Notes under the pieces: model-generated
The model's database searches: none
The model's input: the letters and a program-made list of their open reading frames with translations, nothing else
Told to the model about the DNA's origin: nothing
Source of the DNA: Rhodoferax sp.
GTDB taxonomy: Bacteria > Pseudomonadota > Gammaproteobacteria > Burkholderiales > Burkholderiaceae_C
Length of the DNA stretch: 64,000 nucleotides
NCBI RefSeq assembly: GCF_030653815.1
Contig: NZ_JAURYQ010000015.1
Location: 112,901 to 176,900, forward strand
Reading direction: 5' to 3'
Shown here: positions 8,867 to 17,124 of the stretch, in pieces
Layout: the number at the start of each line of letters is the position of its first letter
Numbering within the stretch: the stretch's first letter is position 1
Program-made: the position numbers and the translations under genes

Positions 8867-10126
8867 ATGCCTTTCAACCTCGCTCAGCCCGTGACCGACG
8901 CGGCCCCCCTTCCTCCACGTCTGCAATGGCTCGAGGCCGACCAGACCTGCGCGGCCCTGTGGCGCAGCGAACGCGGTGGCGCACCGCCCAAGCGCGTGGT
9001 ACTGGCCGACGACACTTTGACCGCCGACAGTGCCTACCGACATGCTTGCGCCGGCACTGCCATGTTGTGGCGCGGTGACTTTCACAACGCGCGCCAATTG
9101 CTGCAAGCCATCGCGCGACGCATCGACCAGGTGCCCAAGCGCAAACGCGTCAAAGCCGCCCAGCCCATCCCGATCACCGAAGCGTTCAACCTGCACCGCC
9201 AGGCCCAGGCGCAGCGCGCACGCACGCTGGGCATGCTGCTGGTGGAGCTGGACGCCAGCTACCACGTGGCCTTGCGCCGTGCGCCCGATGTGAGCGTGGC
9301 ATGCGCCGAGGCCTGGGGCGAGGGCCAGACCGAAGGCGAGCACTCGGTGGTATCGCTGCGCGAACTGCTGGGCGTCACCAGCGCGCACGAATGGCGCCGG
9401 GTCGGGGTGGAAATTGCCGCCCTCGGGGAGGCGCCCAACAACCGCATCCACCCGCACTATGGTGTGTTCTCACCCGTGCGTGGCGAATACATCGGCCTGG
9501 TGGCCACGGCCCACTTGCCCAAAGCGCCCAAGGGACAAAGCAGCATCACCGCCTTTGACATTGGCACCGGCACCGGGGTGCTGGCGGCCGTGCTGGTGCA
9601 GCGCGGCGTGAGCCAGGTGGTGGCCACCGAGCTCGAACCCCGCGCGCTGCTGTGCGCCCGGGAGAACGTGGCGCGCCTGGGCCTGCATGACCAGATCAGC
9701 GTGGTGCAAGCTGACCTGTTCCCGCCCGGCCGGGCTTCGCTGATTGTCTGCAATCCGCCCTGGTTGCCGGCGCGACCGAGTTCGCCGCTGGAGCGCGCGG
9801 TGTACGACGAAAACGGCCAGATGCTCAAGGGCTTTCTGGCCGGGCTGGCCGAGCATCTGGCCCCCGGCGGCGAGGGCTGGCTGATTTTGTCGAACCTGGC
9901 GGAACTGCTGGGCATGCGCACGCGCGACGATTTGCTGGCCGCCTTTGGACAACACGGCCTGCGCGTGGTGAGCCGCATTGACGCCAAGCCCCAGCACCCC
10001 AAGGCCAACGACACCACCGACGCGCTGCACCAGGCGCGTGCCCAGGAGGTCACCTCGTTGTGGCGGCTGGCCGTGCAAAAACCCGACCCCGCTGCGGGCC
10101 CTGCCCATGAAGCTGCTGCTGATTGA
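8867..10126 (+). CDS. Class I SAM-dependent methyltransferase (small-methyltransferase fold)
   Basis: 419 residues. The central domain has motif I (FDIGTGTGVLAAVL, about residues 230-243) for S-adenosylmethionine and the NPPW catalytic motif at about residues 296-299. NPPY/W marks N-methyltransferases acting on planar amides or bases, such as glutamine or adenine. The N-terminal 200 residues are not a recognised catalytic domain and may bind the substrate. The last 20 bp overlap the next gene, the response regulator, suggesting co-transcription and coupling. The substrate is unknown. HemK/PrmC- and RsmC-like enzymes share the fold, but the N-terminal part does not look like either. Confidence 0.8.
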   Translation: MPFNLAQPVTDAAPLPPRLQWLEADQTCAALWRSERGGAPPKRVVLADDTLTADSAYRHACAGTAMLWRGDFHNARQLLQAIARRIDQVPKRKRVKAAQPIPITEAFNLHRQAQAQRARTLGMLLVELDASYHVALRRAPDVSVACAEAWGEGQTEGEHSVVSLRELLGVTSAHEWRRVGVEIAALGEAPNNRIHPHYGVFSPVRGEYIGLVATAHLPKAPKGQSSITAFDIGTGTGVLAAVLVQRGVSQVVATELEPRALLCARENVARLGLHDQISVVQADLFPPGRASLIVCNPPWLPARPSSPLERAVYDENGQMLKGFLAGLAEHLAPGGEGWLILSNLAELLGMRTRDDLLAAFGQHGLRVVSRIDAKPQHPKANDTTDALHQARAQEVTSLWRLAVQKPDPAAGPAHEAAAD

Positions 10127-10787
10127 GGACGACACCGCGCTGCACACCGCCTTGAGCCGTTCGCTGAGCCGGCTTGGCTGGCAGGTCGAGGTGTGTGTGG
10201 ATGGCCGCGCCGCCCTGGCACGCTGGCGTGCGTCCCGCCCCGATGTGGTGCTGCTGGACCTGACCCTGCCCGGGCGCGACGGCCTGGCGGTGCTGGCCCA
10301 GGCGCGCGACGAGGGCTTCAATACTCCGGTGCTGATCCTGACGGCGCGCGGCACTGTGGGCGACCGGGTGCAAGGCCTCAATGCCGGCGCTGACGACTAC
10401 CTGCCCAAACCGTTTGACCTGGACGAACTGGAAGCCCGCGTGCGGGCGCTTTACCGCCGCCACCCGGAAAACCCCGAGCAGGCGGGCACCGGCCCGCGCG
10501 ATGCCCACGTGCTGCGCTATGACCCGCAAAGCCAGGCGATTTACCACGCTGGCCAGGTACTGGACCTGAGCAGCCGTGAACTCGCCATGCTGCGCTCCCT
10601 GCTGGCTCGTGCGGGCCAGGCCGTCACCAAGGAACGCTTGTTTGAGCTGGTGTTCCCGGGGCAGGCCGAGGTGCAGTTCGAAGCCATCGAGGTGGTGGCC
10701 TACCGCTTGCGCAAGAAACTCCAGGGCACCGGCGCCACCCTGACCACCTTGCGTGGCCTGGGCTACCTGCTGAAACTGGCCGCATGA
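10107..10787 (+). CDS. OmpR-family response regulator (TctD-like)
   Basis: 226 residues starting at MKLLLIEDD; the ATG lies inside the end of the methyltransferase gene, and upstream in-frame codons give no receiver sequence. The receiver domain (1-115) has the acidic pair Glu7-Asp8/Asp9, phospho-acceptor Asp51 in LLDLTLPGRDG, and Lys in YLPKPFDLDEL. The winged-helix DNA-binding domain (about 130-226) ends in TLRGLGYLLK. It overlaps the following kinase by the ATGA junction. The pair resembles TctD/TctE, which activates citrate/tricarboxylate uptake genes, and lies directly beside tctCBA. Control of that operon is therefore a good inference. Confidence 0.9.
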   Translation: MKLLLIEDDTALHTALSRSLSRLGWQVEVCVDGRAALARWRASRPDVVLLDLTLPGRDGLAVLAQARDEGFNTPVLILTARGTVGDRVQGLNAGADDYLPKPFDLDELEARVRALYRRHPENPEQAGTGPRDAHVLRYDPQSQAIYHAGQVLDLSSRELAMLRSLLARAGQAVTKERLFELVFPGQAEVQFEAIEVVAYRLRKKLQGTGATLTTLRGLGYLLKLAA

Positions 10788-12220
10788 AAAAGTGGCTGCG
10801 CCAGCTGTCCCTGCGCAGCTACCTGATGCTGGGTATCTTGCTGCCAGTGGCGCTGTTCATTCTGGTTGATTCCGTGGTGATTTACCGCCAGGCTTTGATT
10901 GCCGTCAACACCGCCTATGACCGCACCCTGCTGGCCTCGGCCAAGGCGCTGGGCGAGCACATCGAGGCCGACGGTGAGGCCGATGCGGCGCAATTGCGCG
11001 CCGTCGTGCCCTATGCCGCGCTGGAGGTGTTTGAGGCCGACAACCGCAGCCGCATGATTTACCGCATCTCGGACACCCAGGGCAGGCTGATTGACGGCTT
11101 TAAGGACCTGGCCTTATGGCGTGGCCAGTTGCCAGCGCTGGGACCGTACGCAGCGCTGGTCGATTTTTATGACGACAACTACCGTGGCGACGCTGTGCGC
11201 GTGGCCGTGCTGCTGCAACCGGTGGCCATGAAGCGTGCGCGCACCATGGCCGTGGTGCAGGTGGCCGAAACGCTGGAACTGCGCCGCACGCTGGCACGGC
11301 AAATCATGTTCGACACCCTGTGGCGGCAACTGGCCCTGGTCTCGGTGATTGCGCTGGTGGTGTTTGTGGTGGTGCAGCGCGCCACCCGCCCGGTGCGCAA
11401 CTTGAGCCTGCAGTTGCAGCAGCGCCGCGCCGACGACCTGACCCCTTTGAGTCTGGACAACGCGCCGCATGAATTGCGTCCGCTGCTCGATGCCACCAAC
11501 ACCACCATGCGCCGCCTGCAGCACCTGCTGGAGAACCAGAAGCGCTTTGTGCGTGACACCGCCCACCAGTTGCGCACGCCGCTGGCGGTGCTCAAGGTGC
11601 AGGTGCAGTCGGCCCTGCGCGGTGATGTGGATGCGCACCAGGGTCTGCTGGAGATCAGCCACACCGTGGAGCGCGCCACCCAGCTCGCCAACCAGATGCT
11701 GGCATTGGCCAAAGTGGCCCAGCTGGCGCAGGAAAAAGCCACGGAAGCGGTGGACTGGGCCGGCGTTGTGCGCGAGGTGGCTCTTGATTTGTCGCCGCTG
11801 ATTGCCGACAAGGCGCTGGACTTTGACATCGACACCGTGCCCGCGCCGATCCAGACCCACGCCTGGATGCTGCGCGAGCTGTCACGCAACCTGTTGCACA
11901 ACGCCATTCGCTACAGCCCCGAACACGGCAAACTGCAGGTGCGCCTGCTGTGTGATGCCAGCCATGCCGCTTTGGTCATCAGCGACAACGGCCCGGGTAT
12001 CAGCGAGGAGTTGCGCAAACGCCTGTTTCAGCCGTTCTCGGCCGGTCAGGCGCACAGCGGCAGCGGCTTGGGGCTGGCCATTTGTCTGGAAATCAGCCAC
12101 ACCCTGGGGGGTCAGATCGAGCTGGTCAACCGCCTGAATCACGGCCGGATCGAAGGCTTGGATACCACTGTGCGCCTACCCTTGGCCATAATGGCCACTG
12201 GAACAGCGGCAAAGCCGTAG
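10784..12220 (+). CDS. Sensor histidine kinase (TctE/QseC-like)
   Basis: 478 residues. The first membrane helix is at about 12-35 (YLMLGILLPVALFILVDSVVIY). A periplasmic sensor of about 140 residues of the TctE type follows, then a second helix near 185-205 (LALVSVIALVVFVVV), a HAMP-like linker, and HisKA with RDTAHQLRTPL (His261). The ATPase domain has NLLHNAIRYS, SDNGPGI and GSGLGLAI. The ATG overlaps the regulator's stop as ATGA. The N-terminal sensor resembles the TctE family, which responds to tricarboxylates. Its gene position next to a TTT operon supports that role. Confidence 0.9.
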   Translation: MKKWLRQLSLRSYLMLGILLPVALFILVDSVVIYRQALIAVNTAYDRTLLASAKALGEHIEADGEADAAQLRAVVPYAALEVFEADNRSRMIYRISDTQGRLIDGFKDLALWRGQLPALGPYAALVDFYDDNYRGDAVRVAVLLQPVAMKRARTMAVVQVAETLELRRTLARQIMFDTLWRQLALVSVIALVVFVVVQRATRPVRNLSLQLQQRRADDLTPLSLDNAPHELRPLLDATNTTMRRLQHLLENQKRFVRDTAHQLRTPLAVLKVQVQSALRGDVDAHQGLLEISHTVERATQLANQMLALAKVAQLAQEKATEAVDWAGVVREVALDLSPLIADKALDFDIDTVPAPIQTHAWMLRELSRNLLHNAIRYSPEHGKLQVRLLCDASHAALVISDNGPGISEELRKRLFQPFSAGQAHSGSGLGLAICLEISHTLGGQIELVNRLNHGRIEGLDTTVRLPLAIMATGTAAKP

Positions 12221-12249
12221 ACTCCACGCCTATCCACCAGAGCATTCCC

Positions 12250-12843
12250 ATGATGTCCGTTATCACAACCCACTTGCGTCACGCGACGCTGCTGCCCCTG
12301 GCTCTCGGCGGCCTGTTGTTGGGCCATGCCCCGGCGATGGCGCAGGCCAACGCGACGCCTGCCGCAAGCTGCCCGGCCATCCTGCAGCACAGCTTCAACC
12401 GCCTGCAGGACGAAGCACCCCAAACGCTGTGCCAGTATGCGGGCAAGGTGCTGCTGGTGGTGAACACGGCCAGCTACTGCGGCTTTACCGGGCAATATGA
12501 AGGATTGGAGGCCCTGCACGCCAAATACCAGGCCCGGGGGCTGGTGGTGCTGGGCTTTCCGTCCAATGATTTCGGCCAGCAGGAGCCCGGCAGCAGCAAG
12601 GAAATTGCCGACTTCTGCTTCAACACCTATGGCGTGAAATTTCCCATGTTCTCCAAAAGCGTGGTCCGGGGGCCGCAGGCCAGCCCGCTGTACACCGCAC
12701 TGGCCAAGGCCACCGGGCAGTCGCCGCAGTGGAACTTTCACAAATACCTGATCGACCGCAACGGCAAGGTGGTCGGCGGCTTTGCCAGCAAGGTCGAGCC
12801 CAACAGCCCCGGTCTGGTGGCAGCCATAGAAAAAGCCTTGTAG
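12250..12843 (+). CDS. Periplasmic glutathione peroxidase
   Basis: 197 residues from the first of two consecutive ATG codons. An N-terminal signal peptide (hydrophobic LLPLALGGLLLGHAPAMAQA) places it in the periplasm. The catalytic motif NTASYCGFT has Cys where animal enzymes have selenocysteine. FGQQEPGS supplies the conserved Gln and WNFHKYLIDR the conserved Trp. Such enzymes reduce peroxides, in bacteria usually with thioredoxin-like donors rather than glutathione. A free N-terminal Cys (in AASCPAIL) and CQYAG could form an extra disulfide. It stands alone between the sensor kinase and the hemerythrin-GGDEF gene, 16 bp upstream of the latter. Confidence 0.93.
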   Translation: MMSVITTHLRHATLLPLALGGLLLGHAPAMAQANATPAASCPAILQHSFNRLQDEAPQTLCQYAGKVLLVVNTASYCGFTGQYEGLEALHAKYQARGLVVLGFPSNDFGQQEPGSSKEIADFCFNTYGVKFPMFSKSVVRGPQASPLYTALAKATGQSPQWNFHKYLIDRNGKVVGGFASKVEPNSPGLVAAIEKAL

Positions 12844-12859
12844 GCGTGACAGGAAAAAA

Positions 12860-13999
12860 ATGGAAACCTTCGTTTGGGATGACAACTTCGTCACCGGCTT
12901 GTCAAAAGTCGATGAGCAGCACCGCAAACTGGTCGACCTGTTCAATGAACTCAGCCATTCGCTGTTCCTGACGGACGACAACCGGGAAACCGTCCTGAAC
13001 GACACCTTTGCGCGCGTGGTCGACTACACCCGCTACCATTTCCAGGACGAAGAGGCCTTGATGCGGGCCGAAGGCGTGGACGCACGGCACATGGACACCC
13101 ACCACGCCATGCACACCCAATTCGTGGCTCAGGTCACCTCCATGTGGGAACGACGCAACAGCATATCGACGACCGGCGAGAGCCTGGTCAGCTTCCTGAC
13201 CTCCTGGCTCAGCCTGCACATTCTAGGCGTCGACCAGGCGCTGGCACGTCAGATTCAACTGATCCGCCAGGGCACCCCTGCCGCAGCCGCATTTGAGCGC
13301 GAGGCCCAGGCTCACGACAGCGGCATGCAGGCGGTGCTCAAGCTGATTGGTAACCTATACCATGTGCTGTTTTTGCAAAACACCGAGTTGGCGCAGGCCA
13401 ACCAGCACCTCGAAGAGCGCGTTGCGCAGCGCACGCTGGAACTGGCCAACGCCAACAAGGCGCTGGAACAGGCCTACACCCGACTCGAATCCTATTCACG
13501 CATCGACGGCCTGCTCCAGATCGCCAATCGCAAGTATTTTGATCTGCGCCTGCGCGAGGCCTGGGCCAGCGCCTTCCGGCGCAAACAGGCACTGGGTCTG
13601 CTGATGATCGATGTGGATTTCTTCAAACGTTACAACGACAGCTATGGACACCAGGCGGGCGACGCCTGCCTGCAGGCCGTGGCCATGGCGGTGCAAAAAA
13701 CGCTGCAACGCAGCACCGACCTTGTCGCCCGTTATGGCGGGGAAGAACTGGCCGTGATCCTGCCAGATACCGATGAAGCGGGCACCATCGCCATGGCCCA
13801 GCGCGTCGTGGCAGGAGTCATGGCGCTGGCCTTGCCGCACAAGGCCTCTGATGCGGCACCTGTGGTCACCGTGAGTGTGGGCGCAGCGTGTCAGGTACCT
13901 TCCGAAAAAGCAGCCGACCAGACTTTGTTGACCTTGGCTGATGCGGCGCTTTACCGGGCCAAAGCAGCCGGGCGCAATCGCTGGGCGGCAGCCACCTGA
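12860..13999 (+). CDS. Hemerythrin-GGDEF diguanylate cyclase
   Basis: 379 residues. Residues 1-135 are a bacteriohemerythrin domain with the di-iron ligand pattern: VDEQHRKLVDLFN, HFQDEEALM, HHAMHTQF and HILGVDQAL. A coiled coil around residues 170-215 joins it to a GGDEF domain with GGEEL at 293-297. An allosteric RxxD I-site (RSTD) stands five residues upstream, as in product-inhibited cyclases. It should make c-di-GMP in response to oxygen or redox state. The ribosome binding site AGGA precedes the ATG by about six bases. It ends one base before the convergent TctA-TctB gene. Confidence 0.93.
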   Translation: METFVWDDNFVTGLSKVDEQHRKLVDLFNELSHSLFLTDDNRETVLNDTFARVVDYTRYHFQDEEALMRAEGVDARHMDTHHAMHTQFVAQVTSMWERRNSISTTGESLVSFLTSWLSLHILGVDQALARQIQLIRQGTPAAAAFEREAQAHDSGMQAVLKLIGNLYHVLFLQNTELAQANQHLEERVAQRTLELANANKALEQAYTRLESYSRIDGLLQIANRKYFDLRLREAWASAFRRKQALGLLMIDVDFFKRYNDSYGHQAGDACLQAVAMAVQKTLQRSTDLVARYGGEELAVILPDTDEAGTIAMAQRVVAGVMALALPHKASDAAPVVTVSVGAACQVPSEKAADQTLLTLADAALYRAKAAGRNRWAAAT

Positions 14000-16009
14000 T
14001 CAAAACAACAGACCGGCGGGCATACGCAAACCCAGCACCTGATCCATCAGCAAATAAAAGCTGCCCACGATCACCACCGCGCTCACGGCATACAGAGCCA
14101 CCTCACGCGAACTGGGTCGATCAAAAGTGGCGATCACGGTGAGCACCAGGAAGGCAATCAGGCTCGTGACGAAGAAACCGATGGACGGCAGCAACAGCGC
14201 CCACACCGCCATGGCCACAACGATCGCGAAGCGCCGCACAGTCGAAGGCTTCACCGCACCGGGCTCCTCGACTTTGCCGGGCGCCTTGGGTCGCCCCACC
14301 TGGAAGGTAATGAGCATGAGCGACAGCAGCACCAGCACCGACGACAAGGTACCGGGGAACACCGAACCCATGGCCGACATGTCCTTGATCTGCAGATAAG
14401 CCAGCACACCAATGACCACGAAGACCGCACCAAAGGCGATGGCGGGGACGTCGCGGTATACCGTCTGGACCGCCTTTTGCGCTTTCACCACCGTGTCGGT
14501 GGCTTCGACCAATGGCGCTTTGCGGCGACGACTGAACAAGCTGGTCAGCAAGGGGTAAAACAGCGTCAACAAGGAAAACGCAATGATGGCCATGCTGATG
14601 GGCCGCCCGAAGAACATGGCGGTGAGCGCGTTGGTGGCGTTGCCAATCATGTAGGACTGCACGAAACCCTGCTCGGCAATTTGCCCCAGCACCAGCCCCA
14701 ACACGATCGGCGAGGGTGCAAAACCGTAGCGTTGCAGGATCCAGGCCAGTACCCCGAGCACAAACATCATCTGCATGTCATGCGGATTGCTGTGGATGGC
14801 AAAGCTGCCCAGAATGGTCAGGAAGGCCACCGTGGGTACCAGCAGGGACTTCGGGATGCGTACGATGGATTTGTAGGCATAACGGCCCAGCAGCAGGCCC
14901 ACGGGTAACATCAGCACGGTGGCAATGAGCAGGCCAAACATGAAGGTGTACACCACATTGCCTTGCTCATTGAACAGGCTGGGACCAATCTTGAGTCCCT
15001 GCACCAGCAGCGCGCCCAGAATGATGGCATCGGGCGGGGTACCGGGAATACCCAGCACCAGTGTTGGAATGAAGCCGCCACCCACCGTGGCGTTGTTCGA
15101 GGCTTCTGTGGCAATGATGCCATTGGGCTCGCCCGTGCCAAAGCGCTCAGGGTGTCTGGACGCGCGGCGTGCTTCCGAATACGCGATCAGGCCGGCGATG
15201 GAGCCGCCGGCCCCGGGCAGGATGCCGACCACGGTGCCGATCAACGAGCTCCGGAGCATGTTGAATTTGCTCGCCCAGCTGATGCGCAGCGCCTCGGGCA
15301 GCCGGTAGCCGCGTGCGTCCTCCAGCACCGACAAGTGCGGCGCCTTGGACGCCACCAGATCAATCACGACGGGGATGCAATACAGGCCGATCAAGGCCGA
15401 AGTGATGTCGATCCCACCGAGCAATATCTGCGAGTTCATGGTGTAGCGCACGTCACCGCCGACCACGGCCACGCCGATGGTCGACAGCAGCAAGCCGATG
15501 CAGGCACCGATCAGGCCCTTGAGGGTGTTGCCCACCGACAGCGCCGAGATCAGGGTCAGCCCAAAAATCGCCAGCCAGAAATACTCGGTCGGACCAAAGG
15601 CCAGCGCCACATTGGCCAGCGGCGGCGCCAGCAAAATCAGGATCGTGGCCCCCACCAGGCCGCCGAAAACCGAGGCGATGGTGGCCAGGGTCACGGCCAG
15701 GCCGCCATCACCCCGCTTGGCCATCGGGTAACCGTCAAAGGTGGTGGCGATGGACGACGGAGTCCCCGGGGTATTGACCAGAATGGCGGAAAAGGCCCCG
15801 CCGTAAATGGCCCCGGTGTAGATGGCCCCGAGCGCGATCAAGCCCGAGGCCGGGGCCATGGCAAAGGTGAATGGCACCAGAATCGCCACCGCCATGGTCG
15901 CCGACAGGCCTGGCAAGGCCCCGATGATGGTCCCCAATGTCACCCCGGCCAATGCCAGCATCAGGTTGAAAGGGGTCAGTGCATCGATCAGGTAGCGGAG
16001 GATTTCCAT
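14000..16009 (-). CDS. TctA-TctB fusion permease of a tripartite tricarboxylate transporter
   Basis: 669 residues, about 170 longer than a normal TctA. Residues 1-500 are a complete TctA with GALPGLSATMAVAILVPFTFAM and LPGAGGSIAGLIAYSEAR. After a charged linker around 490-515, residues about 520-669 give four further membrane helices like TctB. No separate tctB is present, so large and small permease subunits seem fused in one inner-membrane protein. It follows the Bug protein gene by 18 bp on the same strand and lies at the end of the tartrate genes, so tartrate or a related dicarboxylate is the probable substrate (inference from context). Confidence 0.92.
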   Translation of the reverse strand: MEILRYLIDALTPFNLMLALAGVTLGTIIGALPGLSATMAVAILVPFTFAMAPASGLIALGAIYTGAIYGGAFSAILVNTPGTPSSIATTFDGYPMAKRGDGGLAVTLATIASVFGGLVGATILILLAPPLANVALAFGPTEYFWLAIFGLTLISALSVGNTLKGLIGACIGLLLSTIGVAVVGGDVRYTMNSQILLGGIDITSALIGLYCIPVVIDLVASKAPHLSVLEDARGYRLPEALRISWASKFNMLRSSLIGTVVGILPGAGGSIAGLIAYSEARRASRHPERFGTGEPNGIIATEASNNATVGGGFIPTLVLGIPGTPPDAIILGALLVQGLKIGPSLFNEQGNVVYTFMFGLLIATVLMLPVGLLLGRYAYKSIVRIPKSLLVPTVAFLTILGSFAIHSNPHDMQMMFVLGVLAWILQRYGFAPSPIVLGLVLGQIAEQGFVQSYMIGNATNALTAMFFGRPISMAIIAFSLLTLFYPLLTSLFSRRRKAPLVEATDTVVKAQKAVQTVYRDVPAIAFGAVFVVIGVLAYLQIKDMSAMGSVFPGTLSSVLVLLSLMLITFQVGRPKAPGKVEEPGAVKPSTVRRFAIVVAMAVWALLLPSIGFFVTSLIAFLVLTVIATFDRPSSREVALYAVSAVVIVGSFYLLMDQVLGLRMPAGLLF

Positions 16010-16027
16010 GGCGGGGCCTTTGTTGGC

Positions 16028-17008
16028 TTACTGCTTTTTGATGCCCAGCTTGTCAGCCAGCGCAGCGTATTCCTTCTTCTTCTCGGTCATGAACTTGGGC
16101 ATGTCCTGGTAGGTGACGTCGGTCAGAACAAAACCGCCGTCTTCCATTTTCTTTTTGAAAGTGGGCTCGGTATTGATTTTGCTGATGATGTCGGAGACCT
16201 TTTGGCGCACCGCCTCGGGCGTGGACTTGGGCACCGACAGACCGCGGTAAGCGCCACCAACCAGGTCGAAGCCAAGCTCACGGAAGGTGGGCACATTCGG
16301 GAAAGCGGGCATGCGCTGTTCCGAGGCCACCGCCAGCATGCGCATCTTGTCGGCATGGGCAATGGCAGAGGGCGCGTAATTGAAGCCCGCCACGGTCTGC
16401 TTGCCCAGGATGGCCGTGACCGCCGGGCCGGTGCCGCTGAACGGGATGTAGGTGGTCTTGATGCCGGCGAGCTCGTCGAAACGCACCTGCGCCAGGTTGT
16501 TCGACGAGTTCGAACCCGAGCCACTGAAGGTCAGCATGCCAGGCGACTTTTTGGCATAGTCGATCAGGTCCTTGAGCGTCTTGAACTGGCTGTCGGTCTG
16601 CACAAAAATGGCATCTGGGGTGTAGTGAAAGTAATGCACCGGGGTCAGGTCATCTGTTTTGTAACCCACGTCTTTTTGCATCGGTTGCAGCACGGTGTGC
16701 GGCAGGTTGATGCCCATGATGGTGTAGCCGTCGCCCGGCATGCTGTTCAGCTGCGACCAGGCCTGCGCGCCACCGGCACCCGCCAGGTACTGAACGACCA
16801 TGTCCACGCCGGCAATCTGCTTGAACACCGACTGCTGGAATCGAGCCGAAATATCAGACTCACCACCCGCATTGAAGGGCAGGATGTAGTTGATCTGCTT
16901 GCTGGGGTAAGTTTGTGCGGCGGCACTGCTGGTGTAGGCCAGGCCGACGGCCAGGGTGCTGCCGAGCAGGGCCGTCGAGAGCAGTTTCTGAATGTTGAAT
17001 TTGCGCAT
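16028..17008 (-). CDS. Bug-family periplasmic binding protein of the tartrate island
   Basis: 326 residues with a signal peptide cleaved after about SSAAA. The mature start QTYPSKQINYILPFNAGGESDI shows the Bug fold's first ligand loop, and GGAQAWSQL and SGSGSNSSNNLAQVR are the later ligand-contact loops. GGxxD/E at the pocket is usual for carboxylate binding. A GGAG ribosome binding site lies just upstream of the ATG. It precedes the fused TctA-TctB permease and follows the tartrate dehydrogenase gene on the same strand after 116 bp. The likely ligand is tartrate or malate-like acid, from neighbourhood only. Confidence 0.93.
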   Translation of the reverse strand: MRKFNIQKLLSTALLGSTLAVGLAYTSSAAAQTYPSKQINYILPFNAGGESDISARFQQSVFKQIAGVDMVVQYLAGAGGAQAWSQLNSMPGDGYTIMGINLPHTVLQPMQKDVGYKTDDLTPVHYFHYTPDAIFVQTDSQFKTLKDLIDYAKKSPGMLTFSGSGSNSSNNLAQVRFDELAGIKTTYIPFSGTGPAVTAILGKQTVAGFNYAPSAIAHADKMRMLAVASEQRMPAFPNVPTFRELGFDLVGGAYRGLSVPKSTPEAVRQKVSDIISKINTEPTFKKKMEDGGFVLTDVTYQDMPKFMTEKKKEYAALADKLGIKKQ

Positions 17009-17124
17009 GCTTGTCTCCAGTTATAAAAATTTGAAAAAGTGTGACGCTAAAGGCTGACAGGGAAAAGATGCAGTCGGTGATTCAGTTTGTGGTCTCCTTC
17101 GCTTCAAACAGTCTGGCTGGATGA

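Noticed and set aside
12250..12843. Selenocysteine-containing glutathione peroxidase
   Set aside because: The catalytic codon is TGC (Cys); there is no in-frame TGA and no SECIS-like element was sought or needed.
14963..17026. Long open frame antisense to the fused permease and Bug protein (687 codons)
   Set aside because: It spans two well-supported genes on the other strand, and the composition (His, Arg, Gln-rich) is that of a shadow frame.
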